A stretch of 64,000 bases of DNA, taken from positions 6,241,084 to 6,305,083 of the forward strand of contig JAKSZT010053836.1 of assembly GCA_026826555.1 (NCBI GenBank), given 5' to 3'. The notes beneath the pieces are model-generated. The model was not told where the DNA came from. It was given only the letters and a program-made list of their open reading frames with translations, and ran no database searches. Both the position numbers and the translations under genes were made by a program. Origin of the DNA: Tolypeutes matacus (taxonomy: Eukaryota > Chordata > Mammalia > Cingulata > Chlamyphoridae). The first letter of the stretch is position 1. The number at the start of each line of letters is the position of its first letter. Shown here piece after piece: positions 11,420-21,525 of the stretch.

Positions 11420-11500
11420 GGACTATTATAAATAAAGTTACTAGGAAGATTCTCAAACAAGGGTTTTTGTGGACCTATGTAATTTATTCCTTTTAAAATC
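11420..11500 (-). mobile_element. L1 fragment, part 2
   Basis: 'Gactattataaataaagtta' and 'agattctcaaacaagggttt' continue the reverse L1 of 9960-10408 at the expected place ('ctattacaaataaagctgc' type), showing that the LTRs between are insertions. Confidence 0.65.
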
Positions 11501-11944
11501 CTACAATCCCTTTTTACTCTATTATCACCACCATGCCAGCCCCGCCCGCCCCATCCACTGAAACTAAGTATGAGGCACTCCTTGCCCTGGGGTGTCCAAA
11601 GGCATTGCATTTTTTAACTTTTGAAGAATACCAAATGAGACAGATTTTTCTCATCGTAAAGAGATGATATAGAACCTGATGTGACTCTGAGAAGTGTCCA
11701 TGTATTCAGCTTCCCCTCTCCTATGGGCTTTCAGTGATAGAACCCCCAGATACATTTGGAATCCCAGAACAGAGGAGGCTTATTCCTCACTTCCCTTGTG
11801 GGTGCCAGGAGAACCTCCAGGTCCCCAATTTCTTCTGTACCAGGGTGGGTACCATTGGCAGTAGTAACCATGGTGATGAGATCTGCAGGGAAGGCTTGAG
11901 ACAGCCCCAGAGAGAAGAGCCATAGTAACCCACATGGATCTTCA

Positions 11945-12028
11945 CCCCATTTCATCCCCTAAAAACAAATGAAAACATATTTTTAAGGAGCCGGATTCCC
12001 AGTGTGCATGAGATTTTTCTAACATCTC
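11945..12028 (+). repeat. Local direct duplication, copy 1
   Basis: About 60-80 bp shares roughly 90% identity in its core with 13691-13776: 'ttcatcccct', then 'caaatgaaaacatattttt', then 'gattcccagtgtgc'. I do not recognise it as a known repeat family. It has no open frame shared by both copies. Confidence 0.75.
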
Positions 12029-12734
12029 CTGAATGGCAGCAATTATAGGTGCATTTGACCAGGGATCCACAGGAATGGGAATGTATAGCAGATTCCGATG
12101 AAGGCTGATGATGGGCCCAGGGTCTGACAAGCCCTCCTGCACCATTCCTGGAACTCGAATGCAACCGAAAAGAAGATAGGAAAGGAAAATGTTGAAGTCA
12201 ATGAGTTTACAAAAATTTACTAAGATTAATTTTCTTCTACCTAGTTGCCTGGGGAGTTTAAGACAGAAATTATATTTCATAAAAATAAAGACAATAACTT
12301 TTTTTTTAACATTTGAGTTTGTGGTGTGTGGGTGTTAACACCAGTTGATCGGGTATTGTTTAAGATTATAATGATATTGTGGAAATCAACATTGTGGTAA
12401 GAAAAGAGGTAAGGCAGGGAGCCAGAGAGGCCATAAGTCAACTGCTTCCTCTTCGTGCTCCAAGGAATTGTCTTTGTAGAACTTGACCCTGTCTGAATCT
12501 ATCAGCAGCTACTTGTTGATGCAGCTACTGGAGATTCCCCTGTAATCATCCATCACCCAGGGGCATACTAAAGTAAGTGCCCTTAGAATTTCTTTGTTAA
12601 ACAAAGTGCTGATCACAAGCATCCGCAGAGGATGGGCTTGTGGAGAGCTGTCAGGACATCACAGATCATCTCAATGTGTGAGTTGTCAATAAAACAAATA
12701 GCAATTGGAATGTGAGTCTAGCCCAGGGGAGTGA
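12029..12734. other. Unassigned DNA
   Basis: No repeat, exon or RNA gene is recognised. A minus-strand frame of 112 codons (11942-12280) overlaps the duplicated segment but is not open in its sister copy. Confidence 0.35.
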
Positions 12735-13015
12735 AAAATGTCAAAGCTTTGGAGTCATGCAAAGTTGGCTTTTGATGACTTGGTGGACTGTTCTTAAATT
12801 TTCTTTTCATTAAGATATAGATAGATAGAACCCATTTTATGGACTTGTCATGAGATTAAAATAAGAGAAAAAAAAGGTTATGGGTAAACCCACAGGTTCT
12901 GGAGTCAGGCTGTCTTAGCACATATGCGGGGTTTGCCTCACACGTGTTTCTTTGGGCAGATGACTCACTTCTCAGGCTTCCATTTCCTTGAAAAGGGAGA
13001 ATAATAATAGCGGGA
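12735..13015 (+). repeat. MIR SINE copies (two adjacent)
   Basis: The second part (about 12885-13015) is clear: 'cccacaggttctggagtcag', 'tttgggcagatgactcactt' and 'cttccatttccttgaaaagg'. The first part (12735-12865, 'gctttggagtcatgcaaagt' then 'acttgtcatgagattaaaat') is a more diverged MIR-like stretch. Confidence 0.6.
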
Positions 13016-13690
13016 ACCACAGTTTGACACTAATTGAGGAGACACAGGAGTCAGGGAGATGAGGATGGAAATGGCTTATTTATTACCACCATAGGTGAGG
13101 TTGGAGGATGTGACGTGGACCTGTGGCAAGCTGGCAACCTTGAATGGTCAAATGGTACAACCCAGATGGAGACAGACTTACCCTCTCAGACACAGGCAAG
13201 CCTGAGATCCAAACACATCCCCCTACTTAGAGGCCCTGAAGGAGCAGAGCCTGTCCAGGTAAAATTAGGGAGTAGAAGGACAGAGCTGAATGTGAACTCC
13301 CTGTAAGCAAAGAGAGGTGGGGGGAGGGGTGAGCCACCCAAGCTCTTCCTCCCCCCAACCCCCTACCAGTTAAGTAGCTCTTCCTCCCTGGTAGGGGATG
13401 AGGAGGGGGAGGGAGGCCAGGGATGGTACATGATGCTGAGGGGTTTCCCAGAGAATAAGACGAGGAAATTAGTGTTCCTCCTAAAAGGCCATGGACATTA
13501 AATAAATACTCACCGAGAGGGGTTTAACATGGTACTGGGTGCTTGCTGAGTACTCTGCAGATCTTAGCTCCCTGCTCACACTTTCATGCTCCGGAATTCC
13601 TGTTTAGAGAAGTCAACATAGAACTAATTGGAAGTAAATTAAGAGGATCAAATCTTGCTGAGTCCACTCAGTGTCTCATCTTTTTCTTTT
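13016..13690. other. Unassigned DNA with a GA/CT-rich part
   Basis: No known repeat is seen. A purine/pyrimidine-biased stretch occupies 13310-13420. Confidence 0.35.
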
Positions 13691-13776
13691 CCCCACTTCA
13701 TCCCCTAGAAGCAAATGAAAACATATTTTTCGAGGAGCCAGATTCCCAGTGTGCGTGAGGGCACTTTCCAGCATGT
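13691..13776 (+). repeat. Local direct duplication, copy 2
   Basis: This is the partner of 11945-12028 in the same orientation, about 1.75 kb away. The flanks on both sides do not align, so it is a short isolated duplication or two copies of an unclassified repeat. Confidence 0.75.
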
Positions 13777-14188
13777 CAAGCAGATATTGACTTTGGAACC
13801 TGCCCTAGCAAGGTATGATCAATGCACACCCGCGTCTGGCGCTTGGCGCTTTCCCTCCCAGAGCTGGCTCGGCTCTCTGCCACGGGGTTTCTGAGGGCAC
13901 CAAGTCAGGCTGTTCTCCACTCCACAACAATGTCAACGCCGTCACCGACAGCACGGAGAGCTGCACTAACAGAGCAGAGAGAAGCCCGGTGGGGGGTCAA
14001 GAAGGGCCATCGCTTCTTCTCCAGCTGGGCCTTTGCAACGAGCCTCTTCTGGGATTCTTTTCTTCGGTGGATCATACACTCTTCACTAGCATCCCGCGTG
14101 CCGGCCCTGCCTGTTTTCAAGTCTGGAGAAGTAGCAGGTGAGGTGATGCTCTGAGCCATCTGCCTCTGAGGAGCCTATTGTGTAGAGG
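13777..14188. other. Unassigned DNA, moderately CpG-bearing
   Basis: GC is somewhat raised, with scattered CpG (13820-14110) but too few for a CpG island. Overlapping plus-strand frames (108 and 110 codons) show no recognised domain. Confidence 0.3.
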
Positions 14189-14224
14189 GTGTACGTATGT
14201 GTATGTGTGTGTGTGTGTGTGCAC
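14189..14224 (+). repeat. (GT)n microsatellite
   Basis: Alternating GT with a few interruptions at its left end. Confidence 0.9.
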
Positions 14225-14284
14225 ACCTGTCCCTGGCTGGCTGACTTTCCATATAATCCATCGAGGTCAACAGCACAGTAGGTC

Positions 14285-14460
14285 AGAGGTTCAGGAGCCA
14301 GACTGGGAAAAGTCAAAGATGACCCGTCATTCCCCATGCAACCGTGGCCTAGTGGCGCTTCATGCCTCGTCTATAAAATGGGGATAATATCTGTCTCCAC
14401 AGTGTTTAAGATATATGTTAAGCCTTTAGTGCTTGGCATGTAAAAACAATAAAGTTTAGC
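14285..14460 (+). repeat. MIR SINE
   Basis: Sense MIR: 'gaggttcaggagccagactg', 'tcgtctataaaatggggata', 'tttagtgcttggcatgtaaa'. Confidence 0.65.
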
Positions 14461-14824
14461 TTTTCCTGTTATACCGTTAATACTGTCATTTCAGAATGAA
14501 TTTGAGATGTTCTACGGGAGGGACAGACAACAAAACATGTTTTTAAATATAAATTGTCAGTAAAAGAAAAATGGGAACAAAAATCAGGCATGAGAACTGA
14601 GGCAAATATAAATTAGACCCAGAAGGTTAGACTGTGAACAGGTGGGATGGGGTGGCAGAGAAAGAAGTAAAGAAATAAAATTTAAAAAATCAGACTAATA
14701 ATCAGATCATATAGAGTAGTTATAATAAGTTGTCAATTTAGTTCAGAGCTTCTTGGAAGCCAGATCAAAAAGGGAAACAACTCAAACCATGTGGCACAAC
14801 CTTAGCAAAATTTAGAATTTAGAT

Positions 14825-15020
14825 CAGGGGTTCTTAAGCTTTTTTGTTCCACGGACCCCTTTGCCAGTCAGGTAAAAACCAAGGACCCCTTACTAAGTCC
14901 TCACTATACTGTGTATTATTTAATAAATATATCACTCCCACACCAACACGGCCCCACAAGAAATAATGGTTTTTTTTGAATTTCAGTTCAAGCTCATGGA
15001 CCCCTTGTTAAGAAGCCCTG
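14825..15020 (+). mobile_element. Short non-autonomous hAT-like transposon, copy 1
   Basis: A 196-bp element with terminal inverted repeats CAGGGGTTCTTAA and TTAAGAAGCCCTG. The flanking 8-bp sites are atttagat (14817-14824) and gtttagat (15021-15028), one mismatch apart, which is the duplication size typical of hAT elements. A second copy lies inverted at 30976-31167 with high similarity. There is no transposase frame. Confidence 0.8.
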
Positions 15021-16364
15021 GTTTAGATGATCTTGCTCACATCCTTTCTTTCCTGAAAGAACAAATCACAAAGTTAACAACAAATTCTGGATTGATCAAT
15101 ATCTCCTTTTGGCTTTGGACATGGGGTGTAATCAATAGCTGTCTGCAGAGTTAAGTTTGTACACAAACCATCAGGGTATTACCTGCTATTCTAAAAGTGA
15201 GTGATCATGTCATTTTGGTAGAATTACATACTTCACATTTAAAGGTTACCAGCTCCTATGTCCTGTGGCCTGTTATGCTTCTGATCTTAAAACAGTTTGT
15301 AGAGGAAAGTTGTTCTCCTTGACTCTGTACCTGAAGCTTTCCAGATAAGTTCATTCACCATATACCCACAGAAGGCAAATAGAGACCTCCCAAAGCTGAT
15401 CATGGAATTGTACCAGCCCCTCCGCTGGGCCCGGAGTTGTCCCTATAATGGTTATGTCTTTCCTTGGCTTCTGCCTCCCACGTACGGTTCTGCTCTTAGG
15501 TCTTCTCAAGTCAGCATTGGTGCTTGGCCTCCCTGTTTCTATCCATTTTTCCTTCCTTAGAGCTATCTTAGTGCTTTGTCATCGGTCTCAGAATGGGGAT
15601 TCTGATAAAAAATCACTTGGGACCCAACCCTGCATTGGGACAGTGTCCTACTGGATCACCAAGGGTGAAGGGATTGAGATAAATGGAACATAAGGAGATG
15701 TCAGGAATCCATATTGATCCTGGGAATGATTCCAGGAATAGAACTTCTCAGTTGCAGTAGGTGCCTTCCCAAAATGGCTCTGTATGCTCCCTCTTCCATC
15801 TTCTACCTACACCAGTCACAACTAAGCACAACTAATTGTTTGCAACTCACAGATTGTGAGGGTACCATGGTTCTGAGGACAATCTTGCCCTTGCTTCGGT
15901 TGAGCTGAATGAATTTGAGATCAGAAGGTTCTGGGCTCTGAAATCCATCATCATGTTTGTGCTGAAAGCATGCTTCCTCTTGTTGCTCCCAGCCAAGGAC
16001 TGCACAGCAGGACACTAGGGCAGGCCTGTTTCTGAGGGATGTAGCAGTCCTCTGGTGGGTGACTTTGGCTGGAGGACTCCCCATGGTCTTGCTGAACTTT
16101 CCTTAGACTGTACAGTAATCTAAGATGCTACCACCCAAACTAAATCTTGCCTTTCATGCTTTCTTCCTTCCCCCTCTTCTCTGCTTGGCACCAGATTTGC
16201 ATTGTGATCTGATGGCTCTCCCAAACTCTCCTGGCTTCCTTCACATTTTCTTTCATAGACATTTCCCCTGAAGCATTTCTTGTAGTTTAATCCCATGTTG
16301 GCATCTGCATCTCAGAGGACTCAGACAAACATATCATCTGAAGACTCGACTGAGCTAGAGTTCT
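15021..16364. other. Mostly unassigned; possible old repeat in the second half
   Basis: 15029-15690 has no recognised repeat. From about 16080 to 16330 the text ('ctttccttagactgtacagt', 'ttgtagtttaatcccatgtt', 'gcatctcagaggactcagac') has the feel of an old LINE or LTR segment, but I cannot name it. Confidence 0.3.
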
Positions 16365-16735
16365 GAGATAGCTCCCTCACAGTTCTGGCAGTTGCTTCTG
16401 GCTGTTGTTTGGAACCCCAGCTGGAGCTGTTGATGGGGTACCTGCACAGGACATCTCTGTGTGGCCTGAGCTCCTCACAGAATGGGGGCCTTAGGGTAGT
16501 CAGCCTTGTTCCTTGGTGACTCAGGACTCCAAATGTGGATATTCCAGTGAATGAAAGGGAAAGAGCATTGCCTTTTCTGACCTAGCTTCAGAAGCCATGC
16601 AGCATCTCTTCTGCTACATTCCATTAGGTACAGAGGATTCACAAGCCTGCCCACATTCAAGGGGAGATGACAGAAACCCCACTTCCTGATATGGGGAGTG
16701 TCAAGTTCCCCTGAAGAAGAGCACAGGAGATGGAA
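16365..16735 (-). mobile_element. Ancient MaLR-type LTR, copy A
   Basis: It shares with the next element 'gctggagctgttgatggggt', 'tctgtgtggcctgagctcct', 'gaagccatgcagcatctctt' and a 'cattcaaggggagatgacag' end. It resembles old MLT1 LTRs read in reverse and is diverged. Confidence 0.5.
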
Positions 16736-16814
16736 GATATTGTACAACGATTTTTGGAAAATACCATCTGCCATAGTAGATAAAGTCATGGGAAAAGAAG
16801 TATCCTGATTATCT

Positions 16815-17315
16815 ATTTCTGTGTAACAAATAATCTCAAAACTCAGTTGCTGAAAACTTAATTCTCTTATTAAGATTCTCCCTGACCTTTCTGAGGGTTG
16901 CCTGGGCTCAGCCCTCAGGTTCTCACTTGGAATGGCTCATGCATCCACAGGGGCTGGGCTGGAGTCATCTTGAAGGTGGTGCTTTCTACTTGACATGCGT
17001 AGCAGGGGATTCTGAGAGTCACCTGGAACCTCAGCTGGGGCAGTCAGCTGGATCACCTATGTGTGGCCGTCTTGTGTAGCCTGGGCTTTCTCACAGCATG
17101 GCAGCGAGGTTCCCAAAACAAACATCTTGAGAGGGAACCAGGCAGCAATTACGTCCCCTTGTATGACCCAGCCTCAGAAGTCACACGGCATCACTTCCAC
17201 CACATTCTGTTCATTAGAAGCCAGACCCTAATGAAGCTAGCCCAATTTCAAGAGGAGGGGAATTGGACTCCCCCGCTTGATGGGACATGTCAAAGAGTTC
17301 GTGAACATGTGTGAA
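16815..17315 (-). mobile_element. Ancient MaLR-type LTR, copy B
   Basis: Reverse orientation: 'atttctgtgtaacaaataat', 'actcagttgctgaaaactta', 'ggctggagtcatcttgaagg', 'tcacttccaccacattctgt' and 'cccaatttcaagaggagggg'. It is the same type as 31670-32115, 52677-53081 and the split copy at 60206-61810. Confidence 0.65.
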
Positions 17316-19834
17316 TACACCTCAAATAGTGTTATATCTGCCATTTGCTAGGAGTCTCATGGTTCCAACCTGTGGAGGACGGACTGCTCGAGTTTCTCTA
17401 TTTGAAGGCTCACATACTCTTATATGGAGTGAAGCTACAATTGAACTCAGAGTAGCTTCATGGCAATAAAAGATTGTCTTGTTACTAGCTTTCATGTCCC
17501 TTGCATGTTTGTTATTGCGTTTGTTTTACTTGTACCCAAACAACAGCTCCATGGTTAGCTGATGGAAGGCGCAGGACTTCAACACTTGTCTCTTCACTCT
17601 CAGCCTGGGCTCTTTTCATGCTGCCGGGATTAATTGGGCCCTTTGCTGTGTCTTCCATCATCTCACCTTTCTAGAGGAGAGAAAAGAACCTGGCCAGATC
17701 CTTATTTGCTTTAGGCATTGAGACTGATACTCTCAAATACCACCGCATGTTTCTTCTCACTGTTAAAGCTGGAAGTTTCTTATTGCCAATCATGAATGTG
17801 TTTATATATATATATGGAATGTATATATTTTTAAAAACTCATAGAAGCTCCTTTGTTGCTGGCTGTTTTTGCTTTGCCTTTCCTTGCTGCAGGTCACACA
17901 CAAAGATGATTTTCAAAAAAGCAAGTTAAGAAAGTGAAATTAAATCACTGACATCTGCCACTCAATCTCACTCAGCATCCTTGTCCCCTGGATTCTTCCG
18001 GGCAGAATTTAAAGATTTCACCTATTACCACTGTTTGCATTCTTTCCTTTTTCAAGTGCAGGGGAGAGTTAATTTCAGGGAATATAGACAACTCACTGAT
18101 TCTGTTTAAAGTTGTGCTTCTCACCAGTGGTAATAAGTATTTTTATATTTCACTCAATGAAACAAAAACAAGGCAGTTACTAAGGTGAAATATATTGATT
18201 ATGTAAAAACTCTGCATTACTTTACAAGAACATGTAGAATTCTCAGAACGAAAAACTCCGAGTATAGAATTATTTACTTCTTAATGAAACTAAATTGAAT
18301 TAGCAGTTATATTTTATACCTTCCTCTCCTAAAAGATAACATCCTGACAAAGTGTGAAATAACCTTTAATTTCACCACTGGAGACACTTGAATTCCATTT
18401 TTCCACTAGTGCTATTGTTAGAAATTTGAAGGCTGACTCTTGTAACATTTGCAGGCATGGTTCTGGGGTGAAAGAGGAGAACGTTGTCATGCTTTATAGT
18501 TGTGACAATAATTCACATTAAGTTACGTGCTGTAGCCGCTGCAAACAAGCTAAGAGCAGAGCTCCAGAGAATCTGGCAAATACTGACTTGGAACCTTATA
18601 ATGTTTTCAAATGTCTGCTGCGATATCTATTTTCCATGATATGTATTTATTTACTTTTCACCTTTAGGGTTTCCTTATGCGTATGTGGTTGCATCTGAAC
18701 AAAGGTCACCAAGCGCTTTTTTGTTGGGTTCTCTGGATTGTTGTGTGATACTCCGGTCAGTGTTCTTGCCAATCCAAGTCCACTGGAATCCCACCAGTGT
18801 CCCAGGCATCCACGCTGGTCCTGTGGGCCAGGATTCCCAGGCGCCTTGGAGGTGCTCTTTAAAAATGCAAGACAGAACCCTGGGAGCCCAGCGCCGGCAT
18901 CACGGGTGGTTCTGGGGCACTCTCTTAAAGAAGGTGGCGAAAGATCTAGACTTTGGGAATTTCAGCGTTTTCAGGGGTCATGAAGCCCACTCCTCGTTTT
19001 CCTCAGGAGAGGTTGTGTTGCCCCGGGAAAGAGAGCAAGTGAGTGGCTGGGGCAGAATGAGGTGCCGTGTCTGGGGGAACCAAGACTGGACCTCACCCTT
19101 GGGCTCAGTTTCATGTTTGCCACTAGAATCACTTTGGCCAGGTCTGCTGTGTTCAGACCTGGCTTGAGAAGGAAGACTGGGGCATTCTACCTCTGGCTTG
19201 TAGGTGTGACGCAGAAAAAGAAACACCACCCACCACCACCACACACACAATGAAAGAAAGAAACAAGACAACCCCATTGCCTTCATGGCTTCTGATCCCC
19301 AGAATGAAGGAGAAACAGCATGTCACTGACACTGAAGTCAGGGTTGAAAATTGTGAAGATTGCTTGGAGATATAGTGAGGTTCATTATTCTGTAAGACAA
19401 CGAGCGCCTACCTGTACCTGCTGGTTTGAACTCTGGGCTCTGAAATTGCCTAAGGAAGAGGGAAGCTTTTAGAGTAAAGCACTGTCTTTGGAAAACATAA
19501 AAATGAGCAGCAGGCCACCCTGGGGGCCTCAGTTTGCTCACCTTTGCCTGAAAGGTTGTCCTTTCTTGCTGCTGCAACAGCAGATTGTCCTCTCCAGCCA
19601 GCTCCATGGGCTCTGTTTTAAAGGTTTAAAAATAGAATGGCAAGGCCTTGTAAAACTGTGATGAGAATCAACTCTTCCCTGCCCATCTGCACTGCGTTAA
19701 GAAAAGGCAGCCTGCACAGAGTTGACCGTGCAGCATACCTGCTTAAAAGGAACCTGAAAGAGCACACTATGAAAACTGACATTCGTTCATTCCATGATTT
19801 TGCAAGATACCCATCTCCCTCACATTCATCTCCC
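17316..19834. other. Long repeat-poor stretch
   Basis: About 2.5 kb with no repeat I can name beyond a short (TA) run near 17804-17815 and an ACC/CA-rich scrap near 19226-19250. A 160-codon plus frame at 18685-19167 has no recognised domain, and an overlapping frame is also open, suggesting chance. It could include conserved non-coding sequence. Confidence 0.35.
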
Positions 19835-20045
19835 TCACATTCCCTGCCCTGGTGTGCCCCTGTCTAAGCCACACTGCACTCCTGGCTGACTCGCTCACCT
19901 CTCTGGGCCTTTTCCACTCTAGCAGCCCCTGGTGGGATGCCCACCCCCATGCCAGAGTCAACGATTTAACTCCTACTTGTTCTCAGGACTCAATTCAGGT
20001 CACCACTCCTGGAAGGCTTCCCTGATAAAGCCCTTCTTCCTGCAA
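19835..20045 (+). mobile_element. L2 LINE fragment
   Basis: Sense L2: 'tctctgggccttttccactc', 'caattcaggtcaccactcct', 'ggaaggcttccctgataaag'. Confidence 0.6.
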
Positions 20046-20814
20046 GGATGAAAGGAACAAGGTAGAATCCAGAAATTCGCAGACTTGTAGGGTTAAAAGA
20101 AGCATCTCTAGCCTGTAAAATATTTTCAAGTTACACGAGCTTGGCCATCCGGGATTTGTTTGCTCCCCTGCTTCTCACTCCCGCCCCCCACCCCCATGTC
20201 CCTTTCAGGTCATTGCATTTGGACAAATATTTTAGAGAAAAGAGACCTACAGTGGTCTCATGGAAGCCTGATAAGTTCAAAGTACCTGTGATTAAGTTAA
20301 TATATAAACAGAAAAATCTGGAAAATAGTTGTGGATGTTCATTTTGGCCCATGGTGCTTCCTGGAATCAAACATAAAAGATAACCCAATAGGGTTTCTCA
20401 GAGACGTGTGTTGCCCAGCGTGCCACTAGCCTGGAATAAAAGAGATTGTGACTACTCAAGATATAAAGCACCCATTGGGCCTTTACTTTTATGGGCTGGA
20501 AGCATGCTGAGAAAGCTGCTCAGCCACCAAAAAGGGCATCATCTCCAATGTAGCGTAATGACAAAGGAAGGACTTCCCAGAGAGTGTGGGCAGGAGCCAC
20601 GGAGCACAATGGGCTGGGGGCATAATCCAGGTCTAATCAAGGTGCATTTCTGATTCTCAACATAGGGCCTCTCAATGTTTGCTGAGAGAGATTTCAGAAT
20701 TGCACTGAACCACCAAGTGCCATGTGCCTCCTGTTCTCCCCCTTTCCAACTAGGGGTGCTGGGTGCAGCTATTCTGTATTGTGTGTGTGTATATGGGAGG
20801 GGCATATCAAAGAC
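20046..20814. other. Unassigned DNA
   Basis: No repeat or exon is recognised; a C-rich run (20180-20197) and a short GT run (20778-20791) are present. Confidence 0.35.
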
Positions 20815-20819
20815 TTTTG

Positions 20820-20925
20820 TCTTTTAGTTCATATGTCTCCAAAGCTGCAGTCAAACTGCAGTCAAACCTGATATGGATCATGAGATCCTTGGGTTTTAGT
20901 CTGACGGTTATGATTAGATGAGACT
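20820..20925 (+). repeat. Inverted repeat, left arm
   Basis: Its reverse complement matches 21121-21221: 'ttttagttcatatgtctcca', 'gcagtcaaacctgatat', 'agatccttgggttt' and 'gatgagact' occur in order in both. Similarity is roughly 85% by eye. The left arm carries an extra tandem 'ctgcagtcaaa' unit. Confidence 0.85.
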
Positions 20926-20929
20926 TTTG

Positions 20930-21525
20930 GGATGTTTTGGAGAGGGTGGTGAATGTATTTTCTAGTGGGAGGAAAGACAATATTTGTGACCAAGAGGGCA
21001 GACTGTGGAAGACTGGCTGATGGTGCCCATCTATACACTCTATCCCAGTAGGTACATCATGTATTCCTGCCCTGTTGTCCTTGGACTTGGATATTTCACT
21101 TGTTTTGACCAATGCATTTGAGTCTCATCCAATCATTACCATCGGGCTTAAACCCAAGGATCTTATGATTTATATCAGGTTTGACTGCAGCTCATCTTGC
21201 TTTGGAGACGTATGAACTAAAAAGAAGTGACGCTCTGCCAGTTCTGAGCAGAGCCTTTAAGAGGCATCCCATGTTTCCACTTGCCTCCTTGAGTATTGTC
21301 TTTCTACCACGAGGACATGAGGCTTCTTCAGCCTATGTTCTGGAATGACAAGGCACAGTTGCTGAGCCAAACCAATTGCACCAAAACACAGCAAACACAG
21401 CAGAGCTCAGCAGAGCCATAGCTAATCCATAGCCCTTCCACTGTCTGAGCAAGAAATAAATGTTGTTGAAAGTCATTGAGATGTTGGGGTTATTTGTTAC
21501 TGCAGCAAAAGCTGATGCATACAGT
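20930..21525 (+). mobile_element. MLT1/MST-type MaLR LTR carrying an inserted inverted arm
   Basis: Sense LTR features: 'gagggcagactgtggaagac', 'acttggatatttcacttgtt' and 'ttgaccaatgcatt', then the inverted-repeat arm (21121-21221). It resumes with 'aagtgacgctctgccagttc', 'gaagaaataaatgttgttga'-type text at about 21452-21470, and 'ttactgcagcaaaagctgat' at the end. In related LTRs the sequences on either side of the arm are nearly adjacent, so the arm is an insertion. Confidence 0.6.
21121..21221 (-). repeat. Inverted repeat, right arm
   Basis: This is the partner of 20820-20925, with about 195 bp of spacer between arms. It interrupts the LTR at the point between 'gaccaatgcatt' and 'aagtgacgctctg'. 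Confidence 0.85.

Noticed and set aside
13815..14154. Two overlapping plus frames of 108-110 codons
   Set aside because: Both frames are open in the same DNA because of base composition; neither has a domain or splice context.
18685..19167. 160-codon plus-strand open frame
   Set aside because: A second overlapping plus frame and a minus frame are also open here, and the residue mix looks random. No splice or promoter context.
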